DNA of 64,000 bases from Aphrophora alni (Eukaryota > Arthropoda > Insecta > Hemiptera > Aphrophoridae): assembly GCA_963513935.1 (NCBI GenBank), contig OY740774.1, forward strand, positions 92,031,847-92,095,846, written 5' to 3'. The translations under genes were made by a program, and so were the position numbers. Below the pieces are notes generated by a model. That model saw nothing but the letters and a program-made list of their open reading frames with translations, ran no database searches and was not told the origin of the DNA. Positions within the stretch are counted from its first letter, which is position 1. The number at the start of each line of letters is the position of its first letter. Positions 26,001 through 38,716 of the stretch are shown piece after piece.

Positions 26001-29000
26001 GATTGAAAATATTTGCACACATATTTCCAAGCTAACAGAATGATAGTAAATCAGTTATAAAATATTTAATAACACCATAAATACATATATTAACTTGCAA
26101 ACTGCGTAATTTGTTTTAACAATATTTATATTGCTCTTTGTTTGCCGTGGTTCTGTGTTACAATGCATAATATTGGAAGAAAATAAAATCTCTACTATTT
26201 TCTAACTTTTTAAATCCTCCAATTAATACAGGAATTTTGTCATTTAATAGTATATGTAATTCAGTATTGCGTGAAATATAGATAAGATTTTTTATAAATT
26301 TAAGACATACATTTATGAGAAATAGCAAAAAAAAAAAATAAAAAAATAAATAAATAAATAAAAAAAAAAATAGCAATTGTGTTTATGACTAACATTTTAC
26401 AAACATGAAAACTATTATATCAAAACATTTTTTAAATTATTAATTTTATTCAATATCATTTGAATGAATATTGTTTCTGTAAGTATTTGAAAACGTATTT
26501 GTCTTATCATTGGCATTCTAAATTCCATTGCATATGTAATATGTAATAAAATTATTCTCCGATGTTAGTATAATAATCGGGGACTTAAGAAGAAAGGTAA
26601 TTTTAGAGATCGAAGAAGGGAGGATATTTTTCAAAGAAATAATATCAGAAACCATATTACAATAATAAGATTTACCATAACTTTATATTATATAATGTCA
26701 TCATATCAGCGTTTCTTTTATGCAATATTTTTTCACGTCAAAACAATGAGTAGCATTTAAATAATGTCTGTACCAATGAGAATAGTAATGTTTAAAATCT
26801 AGGTTATGTAAATCAGTTGCCTGACACAATTTTATAATTTACTCCATTAATATTAAAGCCTGCTATGAATATATAAAAGCAAACTTTATTAAAATGCAGA
26901 AGAATTTTAATACATACACAAAGAAATCAATTTATATTTATATAATGTGCGCTTATATGACATTATTTAACAATTATTTAAAGAATCTGTAAAAGTATTG
27001 ATGTATCACGACATAGTTTATTGGAGAATAGAACACAATTTGTATACAAAAATTATTTTCAAAAACTATGATAACCTCAAAATAATTTTCATTTCCATTG
27101 CAATATGTATTATCGAGCCACAATAAATTAAAAATCAACGTTGTGTATGAAATATTTACATGGGAATCCGAAGGTAACAGTACTAAATAATAACCAACCT
27201 TAACACTTTGAAAACACCATTTAATGAAATTGTAAACATTCGGTATTGTAAAAGCGATTTAGCTTAGGTTGAAATTTATAAAATGAAAGCTCGCTCGAAA
27301 TTGTATGTCAAAAAGCTGATATATGCAACAGTTTCGATACTTTTTGCTTAAAAATGTTCTTGAATGTGTGTCTTTAAAATTGTTCGATAGATTTCTCTGA
27401 AAATGGTATCAATCGTTTTTATTGCCGTAATTTATTTACACAAAATTTTCATATGTGATTTTGTATATTTACTATTTTGTTGAGGAGGTGAATATATTTT
27501 ATTGGGAATATTATATAAAAATTAATTCTTAATCTCTAGGGGATTTAACTAACCTTTGTTGTTAGATAAAAATGTTCTATATAGATATCCAAAAATAATA
27601 AATTGTACAAAGAATACTCGATTGTAGTTTAGTTTACTAAAAATGTTGGAAATTTGTGCGTAAAAATTAGTTTAACACATTTTTGATAAATATGGGAATA
27701 TAAATTTCTATAAAGGAATAAAAGTTTTTTTTTACACGTTTTTACATTAGTTTTGAAATAGTAAAAAAAAAATTTTAATTAGGCGTGCTTTGTACCAACT
27801 ATGTTTACGTATTGTTTTTCTCTTTGATGTAAATTGTATACAATGTTTACAAAATTAAATTAAATTTACAATGCAAAAGAGTTTGTACTCATTTAAAAAA
27901 TTATGAATCTTGAAGTTGTTAACTTTTTGTTTTAAAATACATAATGAAGTGAGTAATTTAAAACAATTTTATTATTTATATTTTCATTGCGAATTTAAAT
28001 TATGTTTAGAAAGAAATTATAACTTGTTTATATTTCAATGAAATGTAAAAGCAAATCCTTGGCTTTTTCAATTAAGTTCTCAGCTTCCCCATTGCTTTGG
28101 GCTTTTGATATTTATACAGCTTGGTTTATGAGTAGCTTTCATCAACCCCACTCATGCTAACCACTTGCAAAAGGAATATTACATGATATCGGGAAACCTG
28201 AACATGGTTGTGCACATAATTAAAATTTTATTCTTTGTTCTATTTATTTGTTATTTTAACTAATTACTAACTTATAATTCATTAGAAATATTAATATTAA
28301 TAATCGAAATTTACAATAATTTTAATTTAACCCAATTGTTATACTTAAACAACTTTATCATTTAGTTATCAAGTAGCTGTTGAGGAATAAAATTATTAAA
28401 AGTTATTATTATTACCAATTATTAAAAGTAATTGTTACACATTTCCTTGAGAATTAAATGTATAGTATAGTCAAGTATAGTATAGTATAGTACTGTGAAT
28501 GAATACAGCTTCTGTAAAAAAAAAAAAAATTAATAAAATAAAATAAAATAAAAATAAATAAATAAAAAATGTAATTTATATTATGAAGGTATTATTATTG
28601 GAATGCTGTGTACTCTTTAATGACTTGAAATCATTGTTTTTTTAAAATTATTTTACGACCCCACTGGTTTAGTTTTTATCATACTAATTAATCATCAAAA
28701 ATTAATTAACCAAGAGGATAAAAGTATACCTTCACAGTTATCTTCTCTGCAATATTTTTTCTAAGGTTATATTCTACATATAGTGTTTTACTAACTATTA
28801 TTTGCACTTTGTGACCTAGAAGACCAATCAACAACACCAGACACGTTCGATTTTAATTCCCATAACGACTCTAGTCACCAACAGGATAAAAGAGGAATTC
28901 AGAGTTATTGTACGTAATTTATTTTACTTCTGGGTAACATTTAAACATATTAATGATGAGGGGTATATATTTTGTTTTAATAAAATCAAAGAAAGTCGTA

Positions 29001-31944
29001 ATTAAATTTACGTTTAAGAAGTTTAGATTATTAGAAAGTAAAAATGTACCCATCCATGTAATATTAACTTTTTCAATTTTGTAATGATTATAGTATATTA
29101 GAAATCAGTAAAAATCTTTAACCTTGTTCTTTAAGAAAAACGAAGAAAATATAAAAACAATAAAACGTTGACGAAATTGACCGCTAAGCGCCTATGACTG
29201 GTAGACAGCGTTCTATACAGGATAATGGTGGCATATAAATCGAACTTCCTACCTTCATACACCATAATTCTATATCGGCGACCAGATGATTTTTCTGTTT
29301 TTTTACAGTCTATAAATATTTACGAGTTGCTTATTTGGTTTAATTTTCTAAAATGTGTGTGGTCAAGGAAAGCACGAACAAATAGAATTTAATGTCTCGA
29401 CCTATAAATATTCAGAGACAGGTGTAGTCTTATTGTACATGATATAATGTTTCACTTACAAATCAATTTCATTGCAACAGGTTTGACTTATTTAATAAAA
29501 ATTGATTTTATAATGTAGAGTAAATTGTACGTTTTGTATAAATATTTCTTATAATAATGACTTATATAATATATCTTGTACAATTTACTTTTGTTAAAGA
29601 ATAACAATCAGTCCTCTCTAACCATGCGACTTCATTTTTGTGACCATGACCTGATGACAATATAGATTATAAAAATTCTCCAAAGTGTTGTTTCTAGAAT
29701 ATTGAACTCTGACATAATTTAGGGTTATAGGTACGATTTCATAGCAGGTAAATTTGGACACTCTCACCCAATCCAAGGAAATCAACCAATAAAACAATTA
29801 AGGGGGGGATCAATCCATTTATAAATATTTTATATATAAATATAAATATGTAGCATTAAAATAATAAAAACACTGAACTATTTAAAATAAATACATAGAA
29901 TTTTCGCTATAGAAAGTACACATTTTATAAAAATATTCTACAGGAATTCTGGCAGACAGGTTTCTAGCAATTTCATTTTACCTGCCGAAAATTAAAATGT
30001 GTTTTAGCTTACATTAAAATATTAAAATATTTGCTGCTCACTTCGATAAATATATGATACTATTTCGAGTTCCACAGGCTGAATGAACTAATAACAAATA
30101 TATTTTAATTTAGGTTTTTTAAATTATTGGAAACCATTTTATCCTTCAGGTGTAAGAAAATTATAATAATTTATTTTATTACAATAAAATAATACTAATT
30201 TATTAAATATGTTAAATTTATTTTTTAAATATTAGTGATTACGTTAAGTGTTATATTGATTATTACTCTATTTTAGTGTTATTTTCAATGTTGTACTATG
30301 TTTTAAACCTATTCCCCCTTCTATAATTAGTTTTATAGCATATCTCAAATAACTTATCCATCTCAAACTGATTTAAAAAATGCATTCTATTCCAATATAG
30401 TGTACAAGTATTTGTATAATGTCATCTAGATGTTTTAATTAATAATTTATAAGAATCCATTTTATTATTTTATTTTGAAAATAGTACATTTTAGAGTTTT
30501 AAAATATTTTCGTTGCATTTAAATTCTCCAAAGATTTATTTTAACAGTAAAGCATATCTCTGGATCAAAGAAGACTAGAGATATTTATGTTTTAACATGG
30601 TTTAGGGTAGATCCGTAGATATGTACGAAGAAAGAGTTTTCAAAAATTACACTCCGTAAGTGTTTTTACCCTTGAAAAGTGTATCATTTATTTGTGTTTT
30701 ATGGGTAAATTTTGTTTAGAACGGAGAACTGTTATATTGCCTAAAGTAACAACTCCATTGTCTATAAGCCGTAAAAAATCGAAACATCTTAGATTTGAGG
30801 ATAAAATTGGCATAAAGTCTACTCAATAACATCAATTTTGATGTTACGGCTCTTTTCAATCAATTTTCTTTCCTTCATTCGCAATTTACATTGCCTCTTT
30901 TATTACGTAACGTAAAGTATATTTAGTGTCCTGTTTATATTTACTTTTTCTACAAATTTATTTATGTTTTTTCATTACAAAACTGCCAAAAAATATAAAT
31001 AGATCTCTTTTTCAATCCTCTTAATTAACATAAGAACTACTTTAAATGTTTCTTATTTAATTTACGTTAGTTTTGTAAGTTTGACCTCCAATTTCGTGGC
31101 TTTGAAATCTGCTAATCATGTCTTAAAACAATCATAATTTTGGTAACGATTGAGATCTAATTATTTTATGAATATAAATTACTAAAACACAGGTCACATA
31201 AAAAATGTTAAAATATCATATTGGAAGTATCAAAATATTAACTGCTGGTAGTATGTGAGATATTGGTTTTATATTTTATCTACGACTGTCAATACAGGAA
31301 ACAAAGGTGTTCAAATTTAAAATATCAAACAATAGATTTTATGTAGAATGTAACTTCAAAAGACGGCACAAATCAGACTACTGCGGAAGGCGTTTGTCTC
31401 TGTAACTAAATATATAAACTCCAACAATATTTTGTGTTAAGCAAGTTGTTTAGTAAAATACGTTTTTGTAATATCAAAATATGCTAATACGTAAAAAAAA
31501 ATAAACCGTAGTTATCACCTATTTTGTTACTAATAAAGTTTCAGTTATGTACATTTCCCTTTCCTACGTTCTGTCGAGGTGAACTTACCTTTTGCATTAG
31601 TGTAAGATATTTAGGTTGCAAAAGTTATTCTCTTAGAATGTGAGACAACAGAGCTTCAGAACTCAACGGTCAATAGAGGAGGAAAAGACCAACATTGGCT
31701 ACGAAATATTTTATCTTTTAAATGTACCTTATCGAGGAAGAAGGCAATGAAACTAGAGGTCAATTTGTCAAAGGTTAAAGCAACTTACGACCTTACTTTA
31801 GTCAATGAATCAACAGTCCTTAAAGAACTTTGACCTTTCAAATTACGATGATCATTTCCCTTCTAAACTTAAGCTATTATTTTTCCATTACCTGCAATCT
31901 CTTAACGCTAATTCATCCTCTGTATGTTAAAAGAAATGCACCCA

Positions 31945-31945
<1 letters not shown>
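23000..31945. other. Long AT-rich stretch without a supported gene
   Basis: Nearly 9 kb read on both strands without a recognisable domain, RNA gene or splice-flanked exon. It contains a G run at about 23211-23220, a short TA run near 23855-23868, A/T-only simple sequence at 26328-26371 and a TATAG/AAAAT simple-repeat patch near 28458-28567. The region around 28050-28220 is slightly less AT-rich but shows nothing I can name. Confidence 0.5.
28458..28567. repeat. Simple repeats (TATAG)n and A/T-rich (AAAAT)n
   Basis: TATAG units at about 28464-28491, then a poly(A) and AAAAT/AAAT patch to about 28567. Confidence 0.85.

Positions 31946-32005
<60 letters not shown>
31946..32005. repeat. (TA)n microsatellite
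   Basis: Uninterrupted TA over about 60 bases. Confidence 0.97.
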
Positions 32006-32009
<4 letters not shown>

Positions 32010-32641
32010 TTATTATAAAAATTTGTGCTAGTATTTAGCTAGTTTAATTTAGAAACAATAGGCGGTTGAAAATAAATAATTCATTAAAAAATGAATATCA
32101 TCTCAAATTTTTAAAACTAATACTGATATAATATTTTCAGTATAAAAATATTTCATATAAAAAAAAAAAAAAACTTTCCATTTAGTCTTAAAAGAAATAT
32201 TCAATTTTTTTAATGGGTTAAAACGTAAACCGATTAAAAGCTGTTGCATTTAGAACGATATATTTCACAATTTATTCTCATTGATATCAATGGTCCAGTA
32301 ACTCAAAAAACATTCACTTGTTCTAATCAAATTACCTTCATAAATTACAAAAAAGATTGCCTGATGTTGATACGTATTTCCAATTTCAGTAATAACATAA
32401 CAATAAGTTGGTTTCAAATATCGGATATTCTCATTTGAGTTGACCACATCAAGTGAATTGGGAAATGAAATAATAAATGTAGTCCATTGGACACAATCAC
32501 TACAGTAATTCTAGCCTAAAAAGCTTAGCTTCGATTTAGAGATATTTAGTTGCATTGGAATCGACGTGAATATTAGAATAAAACATTATATTAGTAAGTT
32601 TTAGACGTTGTAGATATATTTATTAGATAGTGTAACAGATA

Positions 32642-32644
<3 letters not shown>

Positions 32645-32709
<65 letters not shown>
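32645..32709. repeat. (TA)n microsatellite
   Basis: Uninterrupted TA over about 65 bases; the minus-strand Tyr-Ile frame across it is an artefact. Confidence 0.97.
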
Positions 32710-32710
<1 letters not shown>

Positions 32711-33172
32711 GTCTATAATAATTACCTACTACTAAACCCATTATACAAAATTTTAAGAAATCCTTAAAAAAATAAATCCTATAACTAACACTAAGAAACA
32801 CACATATTCGAGGGACAAAAATAAACTATAATTCCTAACATAGAGATATTATACCTTTTGATATACTACAAACTAAAATTGACCAATAGTAAGATATGTT
32901 TTAATTACAGAGTAATCAACTGACGTCTTACTACCCTTAGGGGCCTACTATAGTGAGTACGGGAATGTCAATTATAGGTATAGTAAAATCCTTATCTTTT
33001 TTATATACTGATTGGTTAAATCCTTCTTTTTGATCTTTCTCATACGGTATCTTTTTACTCTAGTTTCCTTCCGGCCCTAACAATATTAGAAACTTCGAGG
33101 ACTAGGGATCTTAACTATATGTTCTATTCTACAATTTTAATAAGGAGATAATTACCGAAATGTTAATTTTCT
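32710..33172. other. No supported feature
   Basis: AT-rich DNA between a TA run and the piggyBac remnant; no repeat, exon or RNA gene seen. Confidence 0.5.
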
Positions 33173-33200
33173 TTAACACTGCATGAGTACCCTTATATGT
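33173..33200 (-). mobile_element. Candidate piggyBac-type terminus with TTAA site
   Basis: TTAA at 33173-33176 followed by CACTGCATGAGTACCC. PiggyBac-family elements insert at TTAA, and this is the side where the 3' terminus of a minus-strand transposase gene should lie, about 230 bases beyond its stop codon. I did not find the matching 5' terminus, so the element is probably truncated. The call rests on position and the TTAA word only. Confidence 0.35.
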
Positions 33201-33426
33201 AAGTGACAAAACAGGTACATTAGCCCATAAAGTGCCCCAAAAGAAAATTTCACGTATTCATACAAAAAAAACTGTTTTTATTTTTTAAAATTATCTATCT
33301 TAATACATTATAAAGATCAAAATGAAACCAAATTAAGATCCAATTGTGTTATTATGAACATAGAAAAACATAAGTACAACATTTTGGTAATAAATTAGAA
33401 AAAATGAAGCATGCTATTTTTTTTAC

Positions 33427-33557
33427 CTATATTGCAGTTGTTTTATCACAATCATTACACATAATAAGAGCATGATTACTTGGAGAAAACTTCTTGCATT
33501 CTCTGCATTCGATTGTAGTTTTGGTGTCCTTTGATCTCGGGCAAAGTGTGCATCTTC
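33427..33557 (-). pseudogene. C-terminal exon of a piggyBac-type transposase (zinc-binding tail)
   Basis: Read on the minus strand, 33557 to 33427 is open and ends at a TAG (33427-33429). It contains GRCTLCPRSKDTKTT, then a Cys-Arg-Glu-Cys pair, a His, and a final Cys-Asn-Asp-Cys pair. This order (CxxC, CxxC, His, CxxC) is the C-terminal cysteine-rich zinc-binding domain of piggyBac transposases and of domesticated PGBD proteins, which binds the element's terminal repeats. It is preceded by an acceptor-like CTTCAG (33558-33563 on the minus strand), so it may be a true last exon, entered in phase 1. The upstream DDD catalytic domain is not present in the 33.56-34.10 kb stretch. It is either a truncated transposon or the end of a domesticated gene whose other exons are not visible; I favour truncation. 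Confidence 0.75.
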
Positions 33558-34101
33558 CTGAAGCATTTAAAAGGAATGTAAATTAGTTAAATAATTGGAC
33601 CCTAATAAAAAGTGTAATATATCAATGTGAGTCAAATTTATTCGAATGCAAATGTTTTGTTATAATGGTATAACCAAACCATTAAATGTGTATCGCTTCA
33701 TCCAGTTACAATATTTTGCCGTCAGATTCAATTGCTAATCCACATTTAACTTTCTAGATATATTACGACCCAACAACTATACATAAAAAACTATTATAAC
33801 TGTATAGCATTGTGTATTTGATTTACTATTATGGAGAAATATCAGAATGCTCTAAATTACATTTATCGAAGTTTAGGAAAAAAAAAACTCATTTATTACA
33901 ATGCTTGGTTTCTTTATTTTAACTGGAATCATATAAACAATTTAGGCACACCTTAAATAAAGTCATATTCAAAGTTTTGATATATCACTATACAACCTAA
34001 TGATATTTCAAAACAAGGCCATTTTACTCCTAATCAACCTCCAAAACAAATAATGAACCTTTTCTAATTACAAGTGACTCTCTAAGATTATTTCGAAATG
34101 G
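33558..34101. other. No supported feature before the palindrome
   Basis: AT-rich DNA with no further piggyBac-like exon on the minus strand and no repeat. It forms the left flank of the giant palindromic element. Confidence 0.5.
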
Positions 34102-34107
34102 ACTAAT
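34102..34107. repeat. Left target-site duplication ACTAAT
   Basis: Six bases directly abutting the left terminus of the palindrome; the same six bases abut the right terminus (46829-46834) in the same orientation. Confidence 0.8.
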
Positions 34108-34137
34108 AGTAGAGATGGGGACGGTTGGGCACAAACA

Positions 34138-34509
34138 TGGTGGGGGTACCCCCACCCCTCCCCCTTGGCCCCTCCCCCTTTGCCCCTCCCCTCCCCCTCC
34201 CCTCCCCCTCCTCCCTTTGCCCCTCCCCCTTTGCCCCTCCCCTTTAGGCCCCTTCCCTTCCCCCATTGGTCCCCCCACCCCTCCCTCTGCCCCTCCCCCT
34301 TTGCCCCTACCCCTTTGCCCCTCCCCTTTAGGCCCCTTCCCTTCCCCCATTGGTCCCCCCACCCCTCCCCCTGCCCCTTCCCTGTAGGCCCCTCCCCTTT
34401 AGGCCCCTTCCCTTCCCCCATTGGTCCCCCCACCTCCTCCCACCCCTCCCCCTGCCCCTCCCCTGTAGGCCCCTTCCCTTCCCCCATTGGTCCCCCCACC
34501 AGTGACGTA
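34138..34509. repeat. C-rich terminal minisatellite, left arm
   Basis: About four degenerate copies of a block built from CCCCTCCCCTTTAGGCCCC, TTCCCTTCCCCCATTGG and TCCCCCCACC, beginning with the self-complementary GGTGGGGGTACCCCCACC. The strand is almost pure pyrimidine apart from GG pairs. Pro-rich frames on one strand and Gly-rich frames on the other are by-products. Strand-asymmetric C/G tracts of this kind can form G-quadruplexes on the complementary strand. Confidence 0.9.
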
Positions 34510-34520
34510 TTGTTGTCGAG

Positions 34521-34545
34521 ACACACACACACACACACACACACA
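34521..34545. repeat. (AC)n microsatellite followed by paired GACGTCA sites, left arm
   Basis: About 12 AC units, then TGACGTCA and a second GACGTCA about 18 bases on; GACGTCA is the CRE-type bZIP half-palindrome. Mirror copy in the right arm near 46391-46415. Confidence 0.85.
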
Positions 34546-34585
34546 TGACGTCATACTCACACGACGTCATACACTTAACTTTTTT

Positions 34586-34657
34586 AATACCGGTGGGATT
34601 CGAACCTGTGAAGTTTGGATTCGAAGGCGGACACGCTACCGACTGAGCTATCGTGCA
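34586..34657 (-). pseudogene. tRNA-like module (A box and B box), left arm
   Basis: On the minus strand the sequence carries TAGCTCAGTCGG, matching the RNA polymerase III A box, and about 35 bases later GGTTCGAATCC, an exact B box. Spacing is that of a tRNA. The acceptor and T stems pair poorly and no T-run terminator follows, so it is probably not a working tRNA but a tRNA-derived promoter, such as a SINE head or a tRNA relic. Its inverted copy is at 46279-46350. Confidence 0.6.
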
Positions 34658-35020
34658 TAGTATTACAAGTCGGATAATTAACGCAGTATATAAGCCGCCA
34701 TGTTGTAACCGCAATAATGTGTTATATATATATATATAATGTGTTAAGATAGTTAACCTAACCTATAAGTGTCCTACAGTTGCCCATCCACAGCCTATCA
34801 GCTGTTACAATAATGTGTCATTATATAATGTGGTAAGATAGTTAACCTAAAGATTCCCACTTTTGCCCATCCACAGCCAATCAGCTGTTACAATAATGTG
34901 TTATATATTTATATAATGTGTTAAGATAGTTAACCTAACCTCATAGTATTACAAGTCGGATATTTAACGCAGTATATAAGCCGCCATGTTGTAACCGAAC
35001 GCCAGAACATTTCGTAGAAG

Positions 35021-35111
35021 TTCGGACACGAACCCCTTACCGTAAGACTTACCGAGTTTTTCGCGACCGCGAAAAACTCGCGTACGTCTTACGGTATGGG
35101 TTCTGAGTCGT
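35021..35111. repeat. GC-rich cruciform-forming inverted repeat, left arm
   Basis: A near-palindrome centred at about 35067 with stem CGAGTTTTTCGCG / CGCGAAAAACTCG and almost no loop, extended outwards by CTTACCGTAAGAC / GTCTTACGGTATGGG. It is GC-rich, single-copy per arm, and lies inside otherwise AT-rich repeats, so it stands out. Mirror copy at 45825-45915. A structured replication origin or protein-binding site is possible but not shown. Confidence 0.8.
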
Positions 35112-38100
35112 ACCTCTAGGTTACTCTGACAACAAATAGTAGTGTCCAAATTGTAATGTGCTTGTGTTAACCTAACCTATAAGTTTTCCTACTTTTGCCT
35201 ATGTTCACCACAGCCTACTTGAATCAGCTGGTACAATTACTGTGTTATATATTTATATAATGTGTTATATATGTATATAATGTGTTAAGATAGTTAACCT
35301 AACCTATAAGTTTCCCACTTTTGCCTATGTTCACCACAGCCTACTTGTAACAGCTGGTACAATAATGTGTTATATATATATATATATGTAATGTGTTATA
35401 TATTTATATAATGTGTTATATATGTATATAATGTGTTAAGATAGTTAATCTAACCTATGTATGAAAAGTTTTTACCTATGTTCACCACAGCCTACTTGTA
35501 ACAGTTGGTACAATTAATGTGTTATATATTTATATAATGTGTTATATATGTATATAATGTGTTAAGATAGTTAACCTAACCTATAAGTTTCCTACTATTG
35601 CCTATGTTCACCACAGCCTACTTGTAACAGCTGGTACAATAATGTGTTATATATTTATATAATGTGTTATATATGTATATAATGTATTAAGATAGTTAAT
35701 CCAACCTATGTATGAAAAGTTTTTACCTATGTTCACCACAGCCTACTTGTAACAGTTGGTACAATCAATGTGTATTTATATAATGTGTTATATATTTATA
35801 TAATGTGTTGAGATAGTTAACCTAACCTATAAGTTTCCTACTTTTGCCTATGTTCACCACAGCCTACTTGAATCAGCTGGTACAATTATTGTGTTATATA
35901 TTTATATAATGTGTTATATATGTATATAATGTGTTAAGATAGTTAACCTAACCTATAAGTTTCCCACTTTTGCCTATGTTCACCACAGCCTACTTGTAAC
36001 AGCTGGTACAATAATGTGTTATATATATGTAATGTGTTATATATTTATATAATGTGTTATATAGTTATATAATGTGTTAAGATAGTTAACCTAACCTAAA
36101 GTTTCCTACTTTTGCCTATGTTTACCACAAGTTTCCTACTTTTGCCCATCCACAGCCAATCAGCTGTTACAATAATGTGTTATATATATATAATGTGTTA
36201 TATATTTATATAATGTGTTATATAATGTGTTAAGATAGTTAACCTAACCTATTAGAGTTTACTACTTTTGCCCACCACGGCCTAGGTACATTTAATGTGT
36301 ATAATGTGTTAAACGTAGTTTCCTCCGTTGTCTACCAGGGTGTAGCACATGTGTTTAAGTATCGTGTTAAAATATTGTTAACCTAGACTTAATTCCTACT
36401 TTTGCCTATTAACCTAACCTATAAGTGTCCTACTTTTACCCATCCACAGCCAATCAGCTGTTACAATAATGTGTTATATAATTATATAATGTGTTAAGAT
36501 AGTTACCCTAAAGTTTCCTACCTTTGCTCATCCACAGCCAATCAGCTGGTACAATTAATGTGTTATATATATATATATAATGTGTTATATATTTATATAA
36601 TGTGTTAAGATAGTTAACCTAACCTATAAGTGTCCTACTTTTACCCATCCACAGCCAATCAGCTGTTACAATAATGTGTTATATATATATATATATAATG
36701 TGTTATATATTTATATAATGTGTTAAGATAGTTAACCTATAAGTGTGATACTTTTACCCATCCACAGCCTATCAGCTGTTACAATAATGTGTTATTATAT
36801 AATGTGTTAAGATAGTTAACCTAAAGTGTCCTACTTTTACCCATCCACAGTCAATCAGCTGGTACAATTAATGTGTTATATATATATATATATAATGTGT
36901 TATATATTTATATAATGTGTTATATAATGTGTTAAGATAGTTAACCTAACCTATAAGTTTCCTACTTTTACCCATCCACAGCCAATCAGCTGTTACAATA
37001 ATGTGTTATATATATATATATATATAATGTGTTATATATTTATATAATGTGTTAAGATAGTTAACCTAACCTATAAGTGTCCTACTTTTACCCATCCACA
37101 GCCAATCAGCTGTTACAATAATGTGTTATATATATATAATGTGTTATATATTTATATAATGTGTTAAGATAGTTAACCTATAAGTGTCCTACTTTTACCC
37201 ATCCACAGCCTATCAGCTGTTACAATAATGTGTTATTATATAATGTGTTAAGATAGTTAACCTAACCTATAAGTTTCCTACCTTTGCCCATCCACAGCCA
37301 ATCAGCTGGTACAATTAATGTGTTATATATATATATATAATGTGTTATATATTTATATAATGTGTTATATAATGTGTTAAGATAGTTAACCTAACCTATA
37401 AGTTTCCTACTTTTACCCATCCACAGCCAATCAGCTGTTACAATAATGTGTTATATATATATATATATATAATGTGTTATATATTTATATAATGTGTTAA
37501 GATAGTTAACCTAACCTATAAGTGTCCTACTTTTACCCATCCACAGCCAATCAGCTGTTACAATAATGTGTTATATATATATATAATGTGTTATATATTT
37601 ATATAATGTGTTAAGATAGTTAACCTAACCTATAAGTGTCCTACTTTTACCCATCCACAGCCAATCAGCTGTTACAATAATGTGTTATATATATATATAA
37701 TGTGTTATATATTTATATAATGTGTTAAGATAGTTAACCTATAAGTGTCCTACTTTTACCCATCCACAGCCTATCAGCTGTTACAATAATGTGTTATTAT
37801 ATAATGTGTTAAGATAGTTAACCTAACCTATAAGTTTCCTACCTTTGCCCATCCACAGCCAATCAGCTGGTACAATTAATGTGTTATATATATATATATA
37901 TAATGTGTTATATATTTATATAATGTGTTATATAATGTGTTAAGATAGTAACCTAACCTAAAGTTTCCTACTTTTACCCATCCACAGCCAATCAGCTGTT
38001 ACAATAATGTGTTATATATATATATAATGTGTTATATATTTATATAATGTGTTAAGATAGTTAACCTAACCTATAAGTGTCCTACTTTTACCCATCCACA

Positions 38101-38419
38101 GCCTATCAGCTGATACAATAATGTGTTATATAATTATATAATGTGTTAAGATAGTTAACCTTACCTATAAGTTTCCTACTTTTACCCATCCACAGCCAAT
38201 CAGCTGGTACAATTAATGTGTTATATATTTTATATAATGTGTTAAGATATAATGTGTTAAGATAGTTAACCTAACCTATAAGTTTCCTACATTTGCCCAT
38301 CCACAGCCTATCAGCTGGTACAATTAATGTGTTATATATAATGTGTTAAGATAGTTAACCTAACCTATAAGTTTCCTACTTTTGCCCATCCACAGCCAAT
38401 CAGCTGTTACAATAATGTG

Positions 38420-38420
<1 letters not shown>

Positions 38421-38463
<43 letters not shown>
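38421..38463. repeat. (TA)n run, left arm, 43 bases
   Basis: The longest TA stretch of the array. The mirror run in the right arm (42479-42517) is 39 bases, one of the few differences between the arms. Confidence 0.9.
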
Positions 38464-38466
<3 letters not shown>

Positions 38467-38716
38467 GTGTTATATATTTATATAATGTGTTAAGATAGTT
38501 AACCTAACCTATTAGAGTTTCCTACTTTTGCCCACCACGGCCTAGGTACATTTAATGTGTATAATCTGTTAAACGTAGTTTCCTCCGTTGTCTACCAGGG
38601 TGTAGCACATGTTTTTATGTATCGTGTTAAAATATTGTTAACCTAGACTTAATTCCTACTTTTGCCTAAACCTATGCTTACCACAGTCCAAACGGGTGTT
38701 AGTCTGGCCACTATTT

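Larger units (their letters stand above)
34690..38520. repeat. AT-rich minisatellite array, left arm
   Basis: About thirty tandem copies of a unit of roughly 80-150 bases. Each has CCATCCACAGCCAATCAGCT (or TTCACCACAGCCTACTTG), ACAATAATGTGTTATATA, a variable TA stretch, TAATGTGTTAAGATAGTTAA and CCTAACCTATAAGT. Length variation comes from the TA stretch. The CCTAACC word in every unit is a CCTAA telomere-type motif. A variant block with CCACGGCCTAGGTACATTTA occurs near 36275 and 38535. No coding content. Confidence 0.92.

Noticed and set aside
29185..29300. GC-richer patch with a tRNA-like look
   Set aside because: No A box and B box at the right spacing and no cloverleaf pairing by eye.
34030..34714. 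Gly/Glu/Lys-rich and Pro-rich frames of up to 159 codons at both ends of the palindrome, resembling collagen- or PRP-like proteins
   Set aside because: They come from the C/G-rich minisatellite, are open in several frames on both strands, and run into the (CA)n repeat and the flanks.
34964..35149. 61-residue frame mirrored at 45787-45972
   Set aside because: It coincides with the GC-rich cruciform; stem complementarity explains the composition, and there is no motif or splice context.
34690..38520. CRISPR-like spaced repeats
   Set aside because: The repeats are eukaryotic minisatellites with variable TA spacers, no unique spacers and no cas genes.
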